Shown here: piece after piece, positions 1 to 9,600 of the stretch | Position numbering within the stretch: position 1 is the first letter of the stretch | Layout: each line of letters begins with the position of its first letter | From: Emticicia sp. BO119 | Lineage (GTDB): Bacteria > Bacteroidota > Bacteroidia > Cytophagales > Spirosomataceae | Assembly (NCBI RefSeq): GCF_013912375.1 | Contig: NZ_JACETV010000002.1 | Span: 496,001 to 560,000, forward strand | Direction of reading: 5' to 3' | Length of the DNA: 64,000 bases | The notes under the pieces: model-generated | Told to the model about the DNA's origin: nothing | What the model saw: the letters and a program-made list of their open reading frames with translations, nothing else | Database searches by the model: none | Program-made: the position numbers and the translations under genes

Positions 1-53
1 TTTTTCTTTCAGATTCATCTATTTTACCAACTATTTATAGGATAACCCCATAG

Positions 54-80
54 AAAATGCCCGATTCAATCGGGCATTTT
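54..80. terminator. Intrinsic terminator-like hairpin
   Basis: A 13-base stem with a one-base loop (gcccgatt / aatcgggc core) is flanked by A and T runs, so it could end transcription in either direction. It probably closes a gene lying to the left of the window. Confidence 0.7.
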
Positions 81-250
81 TCTAAGTTAACATATTCATT
101 TGCTACCGCTTAAAAAGATTTTTAGTTTTTTTTAAAATCTACGCAACCTTTCTCATTGACTTTCCGTAAATATTACAAAATATAATAGCTATAATTATAT
201 TTCATTGAATTTGTCATAGTAATTGTAGTTTATATTTATAGACTAGGATT

Positions 251-294
251 ATTGAAGCAAGAAAGCCCAACAAACCGGGCTTTCTTGCTTCAAT
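251..294. terminator. 18-bp perfect inverted repeat
   Basis: Bases 251-268 pair perfectly with 277-294 around an 8-base loop (aacaaacc). There is no clear T run afterwards, so it may be a bidirectional terminator or an RNA-stabilising hairpin. No gene is visible between it and the hairpin at 54-80, so its transcript is unknown. Confidence 0.5.
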
Positions 295-350
295 AGCATA
301 GGTTTATTCTTTATTTATAAAGTGTATTTCTGTCTATAACCGCTAATTTT

Positions 351-569
351 ATGCTAAATCTCATTTCCATTCAAACTGAAAGCATTGCTAGGTTGCTCGT
401 AGGATGTATTTTTTATATTCTGCTAGCATTAACTATTCTTATTATTTCTCCATTCATTTTTGCTGTTATGATCATTGATACTAAAAATAGTATTAATCAG
501 GTCATTACTAACCTAAAGTTATTGCATAGGAATAGAGGATTTTCTGAGTTAATCAGAACAAAATTATAA
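351..569 (+). CDS. Possible small membrane protein
   Basis: An ATG-started ORF of 72 residues. Residues about 15-45 form one strongly hydrophobic segment (LLVGCIFYILLALTILIISP), followed by a basic, polar tail. I recognise no family. There is no clear ribosome binding site, but these are weak in Bacteroidota anyway. It stands alone between the hairpin at 251-294 and a gene-poor stretch. It could equally be a chance ORF in AT-rich DNA or a remnant. Confidence 0.25.
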   Translation: MLNLISIQTESIARLLVGCIFYILLALTILIISPFIFAVMIIDTKNSINQVITNLKLLHRNRGFSELIRTKL

Positions 570-1007
570 AATTCAGTTTTTATTTTCTTTATAGCCATGA
601 AAACAGCGCCTTTCTAAAAGCTTACTCACTTTTCTAATGATAGGACGCAATTAACTTCTTTTAAAAAACATCTGATAAATCTACCATTTTGAATAATTAT
701 TCATTATTGGCAGAGGCATATTACTTACTCAATGGATACTGGGCTTCCAATGTTAGAGAGAAGTTGTTGAAATCACTATTAAAAAGGTAAGATTAATTTT
801 AACTATTGGGTAAGCTAGTGCCAAAAGTTCCTGAATCAGCGTAATTCTATCTATGGAAAGTTTTTGGAATTCCTTCTATTGCTTTACAGAAGGCCCATCT
901 AATCTTTGCTAAGTGAATGACCGTAAAATAAAATCAGCAACAAATGTCATAACAATATCAACAATATTATACAAATTACATTCAATAAATCTTTACTATT
1001 TCATTGA
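570..1007. other. Gene-free stretch with a possible ORF tail
   Basis: AT-rich DNA with no convincing gene. In the + frame at about 697-786 an open stretch reads SLLAEAYYLLNGYWASNVRE and ends at a TAA. It has no plausible start and may be the tail of a lost gene. No strong hairpin was seen, nor a clear promoter for the gene at 1008. Confidence 0.3.
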
Positions 1008-3152
1008 ATGACCAAACCCCTTACACTCCTCTGTACATTTCTTTTATTGCTCATTTTGTTCATCCCTCTGATTTATGATAATAACGGATTTTATGGGTAT
1101 GTGGTGCCTAAAGCCCTCTTATTTCAGTGTTCGGTAATTTTCGGTGGAATAGCTGTTTTAGTGGTTACTAAACCGAATAAAACGATTAATTATAACGCTC
1201 TTTCACTAGCGATTACTGTTTTTTTAGTAATCAGTACCCTGAGCAATTTATTTTCATATGATAGCTTACTAAGCATAGGAGCTACCTTTGAGCGCATGGA
1301 AGGCGCAATTCATACGATAGTATTGGGCATATTTTTCTTTTTATTACAAGCGCTGATAAAAGATGAGCCTCAACAAAAAAACATTTTTCTATGGATGCTC
1401 ATAATAAGCAGTTTGGTAGCCATAGTGGGAGTGATCTCAGGTAAAGAAGTAGGTGAAAGGCTGATTTCTACCATAGGCAATCCTGCTTTTTTATGCTTTT
1501 ATTTGGCCAACCATCTTTTTTTAATTGTGCTGTTTTATCTGAAGTATCAGCCTAAGTACAAATGGCTTCTTTGGGTAAATAGCTTTATTCTGCTTTGGGT
1601 GATAATTCAGACGCTAACCAGAACCTTCTATATAGCCTTGGTGACGGCTGGTTTTGTGATGGCGGTGATTTATGTACTGAATCAGGTGAAAGAAGAAAAA
1701 AGGCGTAAGGTAGTATGGCAAGGTTTGCTAATTTTTCTGGGGGTCTTGCTTATCTTATATCTAATAAGCCTGGTACCTTGGATCAGGAGACATTATCCGA
1801 TTACCCGCTTAAAAGATACCAGTTCTTTAAGTGCACGTTTTTTGGTATGGGGGATTGCTGTTAAAGGATTTGGTGAACATTGGTTGTTAGGGTGGGGACA
1901 AGAAAACTTTAATTATGTCTATGCAAAATTTTTTAACCCTGCTCTGGCCGCTGATGGAGTATGGTACGACCGGTCGCATAATGTATTTTTGGACTGGTTT
2001 GTATCGGGTGGTATAGTAGGAGGTTTATCATATATTTTTATCTGGATAAGTGCTGTGTATTGTATCTGGAAAAGTAGTTTGCAATTTTTGCTTAAACTGG
2101 TACTAACAGGGTGGGTGGTGTTTTACTGTAGTTTCATATTCTTTAATCCTGATAGTCTCGTAAATAGTATTTTTGCTATGTTTTTATTAGGCTATATAAG
2201 TAGACAAAGTGCCACCAGAAGTCTCAGCCTTCCTATTGTTTTTCAGAATTTTTCTGTTGTCAGGCTTTTGGTAATTGGTATTTTAGTGACGATTTTCTAT
2301 CAGTTTACCTATAGCAATATCCGGTCTTACAGTGTTTTCTCAAGAGCCATAGCCCAACCCACCATTGAAAACCTGATTGCATTATCTGATAAAGCCTATA
2401 CCATCCGGTCAGCTGTAAACCTTAATATGGTAGAGCAATTAACCTTTATGCACAAAACGGTGATGAACAGTGGACTATCACCTGAGCAAAAGCAACTCTA
2501 TACAGTAAATCTCAAAAGACTGATCGAAAAGGAGCTTCAGAGACATCCTCCCTCAGTAAAGTTACTTGAACTGCAAGCATCAGTTGAGCTTACGGAGAAT
2601 AATATTGTAGCAGGCGAACAGACATTGGATAAAATATTGGTCTTATCGCCTGAGTATGTGACAGCCTTTATGCAAAAAGGGAAAGCGGCCTTTGCTCAAA
2701 ACAGGTATGATGAAGCCCTATTGAATTTTGATAAAGTAATTGAAAAAGCTTCAGGAAATGTGCAGGCCAAACTTTTCAGGGTATATGCCAATGCCTTAAA
2801 AAATTCTAATTATAATGTAGCACAGGGTCTAAAGGATATACCTAAAAAAGACTTAGACCTTCATATCGTGTTTGTCAGGGAGATTTTCTTCAGCGCAAGA
2901 AACCCTCAGGCTTTTGTAGATTGGTTGTGGGATGGGGGACTGTATGGCATTTTTGTCTCTAAAAGATCAATTTTTGAATGGATGACCGCTGCCTACCAGA
3001 ATAAAGATTTAACCAGTGTGGACAGATTACTGCTTATCTATAGAGAAAATTTTGCCTGCAATAGCCCGCTCTTAGCTAGAATAGCGAAAGAAGCCCGAAA
3101 CGGGGATCCTATTGCGCAAACACTGGAAGAATTATTTAGGGAATGTCCCTAA
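1008..3152 (+). CDS. O-antigen ligase / Wzy-like polytopic protein with TPR tail
   Basis: A 714-residue inner-membrane protein. The first ~450 residues form about a dozen hydrophobic segments. A large loop near residue 320 carries RSHNVFLDWFVSGG, which matches the Wzy_C/O-antigen ligase core, where a His in the periplasmic loop is typical. After the last membrane segment a soluble part (about 460-714) holds TPR-like helices, for example around residues 560-615 (AFMQKGKAAFAQNRYDEALL). The family joins or polymerises polysaccharide on lipid carriers at the periplasmic face; the exact polymer cannot be told. It stands alone, facing a convergent gene across a shared hairpin. Ligase versus polymerase is undecided, but the superfamily call is firm. 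Confidence 0.8.
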   Translation: MTKPLTLLCTFLLLLILFIPLIYDNNGFYGYVVPKALLFQCSVIFGGIAVLVVTKPNKTINYNALSLAITVFLVISTLSNLFSYDSLLSIGATFERMEGAIHTIVLGIFFFLLQALIKDEPQQKNIFLWMLIISSLVAIVGVISGKEVGERLISTIGNPAFLCFYLANHLFLIVLFYLKYQPKYKWLLWVNSFILLWVIIQTLTRTFYIALVTAGFVMAVIYVLNQVKEEKRRKVVWQGLLIFLGVLLILYLISLVPWIRRHYPITRLKDTSSLSARFLVWGIAVKGFGEHWLLGWGQENFNYVYAKFFNPALAADGVWYDRSHNVFLDWFVSGGIVGGLSYIFIWISAVYCIWKSSLQFLLKLVLTGWVVFYCSFIFFNPDSLVNSIFAMFLLGYISRQSATRSLSLPIVFQNFSVVRLLVIGILVTIFYQFTYSNIRSYSVFSRAIAQPTIENLIALSDKAYTIRSAVNLNMVEQLTFMHKTVMNSGLSPEQKQLYTVNLKRLIEKELQRHPPSVKLLELQASVELTENNIVAGEQTLDKILVLSPEYVTAFMQKGKAAFAQNRYDEALLNFDKVIEKASGNVQAKLFRVYANALKNSNYNVAQGLKDIPKKDLDLHIVFVREIFFSARNPQAFVDWLWDGGLYGIFVSKRSIFEWMTAAYQNKDLTSVDRLLLIYRENFACNSPLLARIAKEARNGDPIAQTLEELFRECP

Positions 3153-3154
3153 TA

Positions 3155-3189
3155 AAAAGGATTTCATAGCATTTCTATGAAATCCTTTT
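3155..3189. terminator. Bidirectional terminator
   Basis: A 14-bp perfect stem (3155-3168 with 3176-3189) with a 7-base loop is bounded by A and T runs. It sits between the convergent genes ending at 3152 and 3198 and can serve both. Confidence 0.85.
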
Positions 3190-3197
3190 AGGGTATA

Positions 3198-5243
3198 CTA
3201 ATTACATCCTCCTGTACTGGCTGTAAATATGGTTCCGGTATCCGCTGTAAAGCCTGGGGACAGTGTAATGCTTTTGGCTTCATACGTTACCTTAGTGCCA
3301 TTCCCTGTTATCCAGTTGGTGGCAGTAATTGAGCCATTACTGGCCGATGCCTGTCTTAAATTGCCATTGGCATTGGGATTACTAGTAATATCATTGGTGG
3401 GGTGCGTCAGTGTGACGGAACTACTACATGCGGAGACTATCACCTGAATAGCATTACTGTTAGGGCTTGTACAGGTGGTATTGGTACAGAGGGCTGTGTA
3501 AGTACCCGTAGCAGAGACGACAATGCTCGTACTGGTTGCCCCTGTTGACCAGACCACGTTGGCATTGCAATTACTTGCCTGCAAAGTAACTGGTGAACCT
3601 GAATAGGTAGTAATGGGAGAAACCAATGGTGTACAGGTACCTGGGTTTGCTCCGGCACAGGCATTAATTACCGGTGTTGTAACGGCTTGGGTACTTGTGG
3701 TACTTGTCGAAGTTGAATAATTTATACAGGTTCCATTATTAAGCAGGTTGGTAAAAGAGGCTCTTACCCAATATTCACTGGCTTCATTTGTACTATATTG
3801 ATGGCCAGTTGCGCCATTAATATCAGTATAATTCTTCATCCATTGGAATGTCACCTGGGTAGAGGGAGTACTACTTGCGGTTAACAGAGTCGGATTACAA
3901 TCTGTAGGGCCTACTGTTTTAACAATCTGAACCATTGTTGATTTTACAGTAACTGTATCGCTGCCCGTACCTCCGCAGGTTTCTCCATCAAAACAGCGGG
4001 CATAATATTTTGAGCCATATGGGCTACCAGAAGCGAATACTGAAGACCCGGTGCTTTGCACATAGTCGGAGCCTTGTCTGAACCACTTAATTGTCTGGGT
4101 ATTAGCACAACCATTCGCAAATAACTGCCCTGCTCCACAAACATACACAGTACTGGCCACCGCTGTACCGTTTTGATCTCTGATGACCGGTTTTTGTATA
4201 GGAGGTGTACCCGAATTGGTAACATTGATGGCCGTCGATGTATTGGCACATCCATTTTTAGAGACAGTCAGGGTATACGCACCTGGACCTTGCGTGGCAA
4301 TAAAAGTAGTACTTGTGGCACCGCTAATAGGTACGCCTCCTTTATTCCATTGAAAAGTCACCGAACCCGATCCCTGAAAGAACATATAGTCATAATTCCA
4401 TTCCATGGTAACTGCGTTTCCGGGACAGACCTCTGTTGGCGTAGTAGGAGAGATGGTTGGCGTTGGCAGAAAGTTTATCTGTGGTGCATATCCATTGGCA
4501 GTACAGGAATTGGTAAATGGTGCAGGGATATTCACCTTGACCGAATAAAAGCCTGAACTAGTGGCAGTATAATTTTTATTTATAGCCGATGGAATATTAT
4601 TACCTTCTCTCATCCACTGATACGAAGGCGCTAAGGGAAACGAAGTAGAACTGGCATTGGAGATTTCTGCGGTAAGTTCTACTGTCAGACCACTACAAAT
4701 AGTTGGGGGAACAGTCGTTGGTGTAACTTTCAGGTTCCAGACAGGTACCTGTAGGAGATTACTTTGTGTGCTGGTACAAGCGCTCCCATCCCAGCATTCT
4801 GCATAATAATTAGAATTAGTATTAGGGTAACCAGTAAAGGTAGTGCCTGTACTCTGGAAGAAACCATTCTGATACCATCTTGTAGTATTACTTCCACAAC
4901 CGGTAGCCGTTAGAGAAATACCACTACAACCAGCAAATGTTGAAGAAACGTTGGCATCGGTAAAGGCAATAGTAGGTACAGGCAAGACAGGGCAATTCAC
5001 ATTTACATTGTTTGATGAACCGGTTGAAAAATTCAGCAACTGGTCTGTAAGGAAACCAGCTATTCCTTCATAAAGGTTTTTTACCTTTGTCAGTGTGGTT
5101 TCTTCTTTTGCTGCCTTTTCAGCAGCGATTACCAGCTCAAAATTTTTAGCGTTGGGTTGAGTAGTTTCTTTCCAGTATTCAATGCCCTGGTTGAGCGCAA
5201 AGAGCGTACTGATAACAAAGGTGATAGGTATAATTTTTCTCAT
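3198..5243 (-). CDS. Secreted Ig-like repeat protein with 3-coathanger C-terminus
   Basis: 681 residues. The N-terminus has a hydrophobic stretch consistent with a signal sequence, then a helical stretch to about residue 75. After that come Ser/Thr/Asn/Gly-rich Ig-like modules with paired Cys residues (TATGCGSNTTRWYQNG, CQWMKN-type strands). The last ~75 residues (from LTHPTNDITSN) end in SITLSPGF..GTIF.ASTGGCN. The other two giant proteins here share this C-terminal pattern, and it matches what is annotated in Cytophagales as a 3-coathanger stack domain. This points to an exported surface or adhesion protein, though its ligand is unknown. A LytTR-only gene lies 52 bases upstream on the same strand. 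Confidence 0.75.
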   Translation of the reverse strand: MRKIIPITFVISTLFALNQGIEYWKETTQPNAKNFELVIAAEKAAKEETTLTKVKNLYEGIAGFLTDQLLNFSTGSSNNVNVNCPVLPVPTIAFTDANVSSTFAGCSGISLTATGCGSNTTRWYQNGFFQSTGTTFTGYPNTNSNYYAECWDGSACTSTQSNLLQVPVWNLKVTPTTVPPTICSGLTVELTAEISNASSTSFPLAPSYQWMREGNNIPSAINKNYTATSSGFYSVKVNIPAPFTNSCTANGYAPQINFLPTPTISPTTPTEVCPGNAVTMEWNYDYMFFQGSGSVTFQWNKGGVPISGATSTTFIATQGPGAYTLTVSKNGCANTSTAINVTNSGTPPIQKPVIRDQNGTAVASTVYVCGAGQLFANGCANTQTIKWFRQGSDYVQSTGSSVFASGSPYGSKYYARCFDGETCGGTGSDTVTVKSTMVQIVKTVGPTDCNPTLLTASSTPSTQVTFQWMKNYTDINGATGHQYSTNEASEYWVRASFTNLLNNGTCINYSTSTSTTSTQAVTTPVINACAGANPGTCTPLVSPITTYSGSPVTLQASNCNANVVWSTGATSTSIVVSATGTYTALCTNTTCTSPNSNAIQVIVSACSSSVTLTHPTNDITSNPNANGNLRQASASNGSITATNWITGNGTKVTYEAKSITLSPGFTADTGTIFTASTGGCN

Positions 5244-5295
5244 ATTTTATCAGGGTATTAATTTTTATAAAAGAGGGTAATTAAGAGGCGATGTT

Positions 5296-5610
5296 TTACT
5301 GGAGTTCTAATACATTCCGGAGAGCTCTGTTCTTACGCCGAGATATAATGAAGGTTTCACCGTTGTCCAGAATGACTTTATTACTCCAATAATTATAAGC
5401 CTTAATGAACTCTTTATTGACAATGATCTTCCGGTTGATCCTGATAAAATTACCCGACTCTATTTTATCATTTAATCTTTTGATGGTAGTGGTAGAAATG
5501 ATACTTTCCTCCTGACAGGTATAAATGGTAGTATAGTTAATATCAGCTTGCAGGTATCTGATATTGTCAATTAAGACTTGTACTTTTTTAGTAATGTATA
5601 AGAATTCCAT
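5296..5610 (-). CDS. Stand-alone LytTR DNA-binding protein
   Basis: 104 residues, almost nothing but a LytTR domain: an early INYTTIY strand, FIRINRKIIVNKEFI in the middle and FIISRRKNRALRN at the end. LytTR domains normally sit behind a receiver domain in AlgR/AgrA-type regulators; here there is no receiver. It ends 52 bases before the start of the secreted 681-residue protein on the same strand, so it may be cotranscribed with it and control it. It is the most divergent of three such proteins in the window (others at 14660 and 23155). Confidence 0.85.
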   Translation of the reverse strand: MEFLYITKKVQVLIDNIRYLQADINYTTIYTCQEESIISTTTIKRLNDKIESGNFIRINRKIIVNKEFIKAYNYWSNKVILDNGETFIISRRKNRALRNVLELQ

Positions 5611-5743
5611 CGTATAAAAAATAAGGTTTGCATGCTACAAAAATTTATTTTTATACGCATTTACCCAATAAGCACTTGATGTAATTCTACTACTCAGAAT
5701 GCGTAGTTTTGGGTGAATTCAGACAGAATTGACAAACGAAAAT

Positions 5744-5773
5744 AGGTCTTATACACCCTTGTATATAAGACCT
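5744..5773 (-). terminator. Terminator after the response regulator
   Basis: A 10-bp stem (aggtcttata / tataagacct) lies 18 bases past the stop of the minus-strand regulator gene ending at 5791. Confidence 0.6.
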
Positions 5774-5790
5774 GGGAAAATCAAAAAATA

Positions 5791-6405
5791 TTATTGGCTC
5801 TGCTTCCAGAACCACCGCATCATATCTTCAGTTTTATGAAATCCTAATTTTTTTCTGGCATTATCCAGGTGCTTTCTCACAGTTTTTTCAGAGATAGACA
5901 TCTGGTCTGAGATATGTGTGGTAGAAACCCCATGAAGCCGGTAACTTAAAATTTTATTCTCTTGTTTCGACAAAGCATTATTGAAGCTGGCATCCATAGC
6001 TAAACTTTCTCTGACATCCTCACTAATGGATTTTTTATGCTGAAGTGTTCGGTGAATAGCTTTTGATAATACGCCTTCAGGTTCAGTTTTAAGGATATAT
6101 CCATCCACATAAGGTAAAATTTCTTTCACTAAAAACAATTTTTCCTCTTGTGTATAGATAATAATCTTTAAGGAGGGATACCTTGACCTTACTTTCCTGA
6201 TAATATTCTGAGAGCTAACGCCTCTGAACCAATAGCTGATAATGAGAACATCGGTTGGACATTGAATTATTTTTTTTTCAATGTCATCGATTGTTTGAGC
6301 GATGGCAACAACTTTAAAGTCTCGGTTGTTTTTTAGCTCAACCGTTATACCATTAATGATGGCGGGATAATCGTCAGCTAATAAAATATTCACCTGTTTG
6401 TTCAT
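5791..6405 (-). CDS. NarL/FixJ-type response regulator lacking the phospho-acceptor Asp
   Basis: I start at the ATG at 6405 (MNKQVNILLADD), because the open frame upstream adds only eight non-homologous residues; the product is then 204 residues. The receiver has the acidic pair D11-D12, the Thr of KIIIYTQEE and the Lys of YILKTE. However, the strand that should end in the phosphorylated Asp reads TDVLIISYWF, with Ser57 at the acceptor position. A LuxR-type HTH follows (LSKQENKILSYRLHGVSTTHISDQMSISEKTVRKHLDNARKKL). It is therefore probably a phosphorylation-independent regulator. It lies between two secreted-protein genes on the same strand, which are its plausible targets. No kinase is adjacent. 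Confidence 0.85.
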   Translation of the reverse strand: MNKQVNILLADDYPAIINGITVELKNNRDFKVVAIAQTIDDIEKKIIQCPTDVLIISYWFRGVSSQNIIRKVRSRYPSLKIIIYTQEEKLFLVKEILPYVDGYILKTEPEGVLSKAIHRTLQHKKSISEDVRESLAMDASFNNALSKQENKILSYRLHGVSTTHISDQMSISEKTVRKHLDNARKKLGFHKTEDMMRWFWKQSQ

Positions 6406-6584
6406 TGTCAATGCAGCTATGTATTTCAAAAGTTATAGATAATTTTGAGGCTTACCAAGATATTTTTATTATCCGGTCATTAAGCTGTTAGCATCTGTAC
6501 TATTGTTTCATACCATAAAGAAAAATACTTCATTTAATATTATCTGCGATTTAATCTGCACATAGGAGTCTATTGGTAGCAAAC

Positions 6585-6623
6585 AAAACCAGTAAATCCT
6601 GATACTCAGTTTCTACTGGTTTT
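6585..6623 (-). terminator. Terminator after the 2157-residue gene
   Basis: The 10-bp stem aaaaccagta / tactggtttt, with a T run on the minus strand, lies about 55 bases past the stop at 6679. Confidence 0.65.
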
Positions 6624-6678
6624 GCGTCTTTTTATAGAAGGGTTTATTTATCTGAATTTTTAAATTGGCAGCTATGTA

Positions 6679-9600
6679 CTAATTACAACCTTCTATTTTT
6701 GCAAGGAAAATGCTACCGGAAACTGTACTAAAGCCAGGTTGTAAGAGAATAGATTTTCCTGCCTGATACAATACATTTGGTTTTGGATTAGTGGCATCCT
6801 GTCCAATCCGGCTAGTTGAAGTAATGTTCTGCGTTGCCAGAAACTTAGCAGTACCGGTCATGACATTATCCACAGTAGTGAGCGTGACATCTGATGCGCT
6901 TACATTTATTACTTTGCTTCCGCTTCCACCTACTGAACAGGTAGCTGTATAGGTCCCGGTAACTGTTGGATTAAAAGTTGCACTGGTTCCTGTGGCGCCA
7001 CCTGTCCAGGTGACAGTCCCAGGGCAACCGCTTGCGGTGAGTGTCACAGCTGTGTTCGGACAAACGAAAATAGCCTCAGCCGGTTGTATGCTAATCGGGT
7101 AATTACAATTAGGAGTTACAGTAACTGTTACGGCGGTGCTGTTATTCCCAAAACACTGGTCTATTTTACATTTGGCTGTATAAGAAGTAGTAGTACTTGG
7201 CGAAACAGAGAGGCTGGTGCCTGTTGCTCCGGTTGACCAGGTGATAATACCACTGGTACAACCCGTAGCTGAAAGCGTCACACTCTGGCTCGAACAAATA
7301 GAAGGTGGATTTGCGGGTGTTATGACAGGAGTAGGTGGGGTAGGCTGGCTTGTTACGGTTGTGGTAGCCGTAGCTGTGCAGCCATTGGTACCTGTAACCG
7401 TAACCGTATAAGTGCCTGCCACAGTCATCGTAGCGACGGCATTAGTCCCCAGACTATTTGACCAGACATAAGTACCCCCACCACTGGCAGTTCGGGTAAC
7501 GCTATTGGTTACACAGTTCAGATGGCTACTTCCAGAAATACTAGCCATAGGTGGTGTTGTATTGCTTGTGACACTGGTCGTAGCTGTAGCTGTGCAGCCA
7601 TTGGTACCTGTAACCGTAACCGTATAAGTACCCGCAGCAGTCATGGTAGCTGTGGCATTGGTACCTAATCCGTTAGACCATAGATAGGTACCTCCACCGC
7701 TGGCAGTTCTGGTGACACTGGTAGCACTACAGGTCAGGTTATTCGTACCTGTAATAGTCGCAGTCGGTGGTGTGGTGCTACTGGTTATATTAGTGGTCGC
7801 AGTAGTCGTACAACCATTTGTACTAGTAACGGTTACTGTATAGATACCCGCAGTAGTCATGGTAGCTGTGGCATTGGTACCTAATCCGTTAGACCATAGA
7901 TAGGTGCCTCCACCGCTGGCAGTTCTGGTAACACTGGCATTTATACAGTTAAGATTATTGGTTCCCGTTATGCTTACTACTGGCGGGGTTGTATTACTGG
8001 TTACGCTTGTAGTGGCTGTAGTCGTACACCCATTGGCAGTATTAGTAACGGTGACAGTATAAACACCTGCGGTGGTCATGGTAGCCGTAGCATTGGTGCC
8101 TAAGCCATTAGACCAAAGGTAAGCATCTCCACCGCTGGCAGTTCTGGTGACACTGGTAGTGGTACAGTTAAGGTTATTGGTTCCCGTTATGCTTACTACT
8201 GGCGGGGTTGTATTACTGGTTACGCTTGTAGTGGCTGTAGTCGTACACCCATTGGCAGTATTAGTAACCGTGACGGTATAAATACCTGCAGTGGTCATGG
8301 TAGCCGTAGCATTAATACCTAATCCGTTAGACCATAGATAGGTACCTCCACCGCTGGCAGTTCTGGTGACACTGGTAGTGGTACAGGTCAGATTCGTAGT
8401 TCCTGTTACTGTAACAGTTGGCTGGGTTGTATTGCTGGTTACACTGGTAGTAGCAGTAGTCGTACAACCATTCGTACCCGTTACTGTAACGGTATAGGTA
8501 CCTGCCGCAGTTAAGGTAGCCATGGCATTGGTACCCAATCCGTTAGACCATATATAGGTACCTCCACCGCTGGCAGTTCTGGTGACACTGGTAGTGGTAC
8601 AGGTCAGATTCGTAGTCCCTGTTATGCTGACTGTTGGCGGGGTTGTATTGCTAGTTACACTAGTAGTGGCAGTCGTTGTACAACCATTGGTAGTATTAGT
8701 AACGGTGACAGTATAAACACCTGCGGTGGTCATGGTAGCTAAAGCATTGCTGCCTAAGCTATTAGACCATAAGTAGGTACCTCCTCCACTGGCAGTTCTG
8801 GTGACACTGGTAGTGGTACAGGTCAGATTCGTAGTCCCTGTTATGTTGACTGTAGGAGGCGTGAGATTTGCCGTAACACTGGTAGTGGCAGTCGTTGTGC
8901 AACCATTGGTAGTATTAGTAACGGTGACAGTATAAACACCTGCGGTGCTCATGGTAGCTAAAGCATTGCTACCTAAGCTATTAGACCATAAATAGGTACC
9001 TCCTCCACTGGCAGTTCTGGTGACACTGGTAGTGGTACAGGTCAGATTCGTAGTCCCTGTTATGTTGACTGTAGGAGGCGTGAGATTTGCCGTGACACTA
9101 GTAGTGGCTGTAGTCGTACAACCGTTAACTCCTGTGACAGTAACTGTATAGGTACCCGCAGCAGTCATGGTAGCCGTGGCATTGCTACCTAAGCTATTAG
9201 ACCATAAGTAGGTACCTCCTCCACTGGCAGTTCTGGTGACACTGGTAGTGGCACAGGTCAGGTTAGTGGTTCCTGTTATGTTGACTGCAGGCAGTGGTTT
9301 AACTGTAACGGTAAGAGGGATCCGAGCACTTTCACAGCCATCTGCAGAAACACATGCTGCATAAAATGTAGTAGTTGTGGGTAACGGAGGAGTGACATAC
9401 GATTCTCCGACAAACTGACTGCTGCCTCCTGAGGCTGTTGTATACCAGGTAATATTGCCTCCACTACTACAACCTGAGGCCGATAAAGCAGCGGTTGCAT
9501 TTGCCCCGCAAACAGAAGTATTTCCTGAGGTGTTTGGCGTTGGGTAAGGCGTAACAGTGGTAATAATAGTGTTGGTAGCAGGGAAACTACAACCATTACT

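Noticed and set aside
7340-9290. Regular ~217-bp repeats that might suggest a CRISPR or satellite array.
   Set aside because: The repeats are in frame, translate into a conserved protein module and have no spacers, so they are coding repeats.
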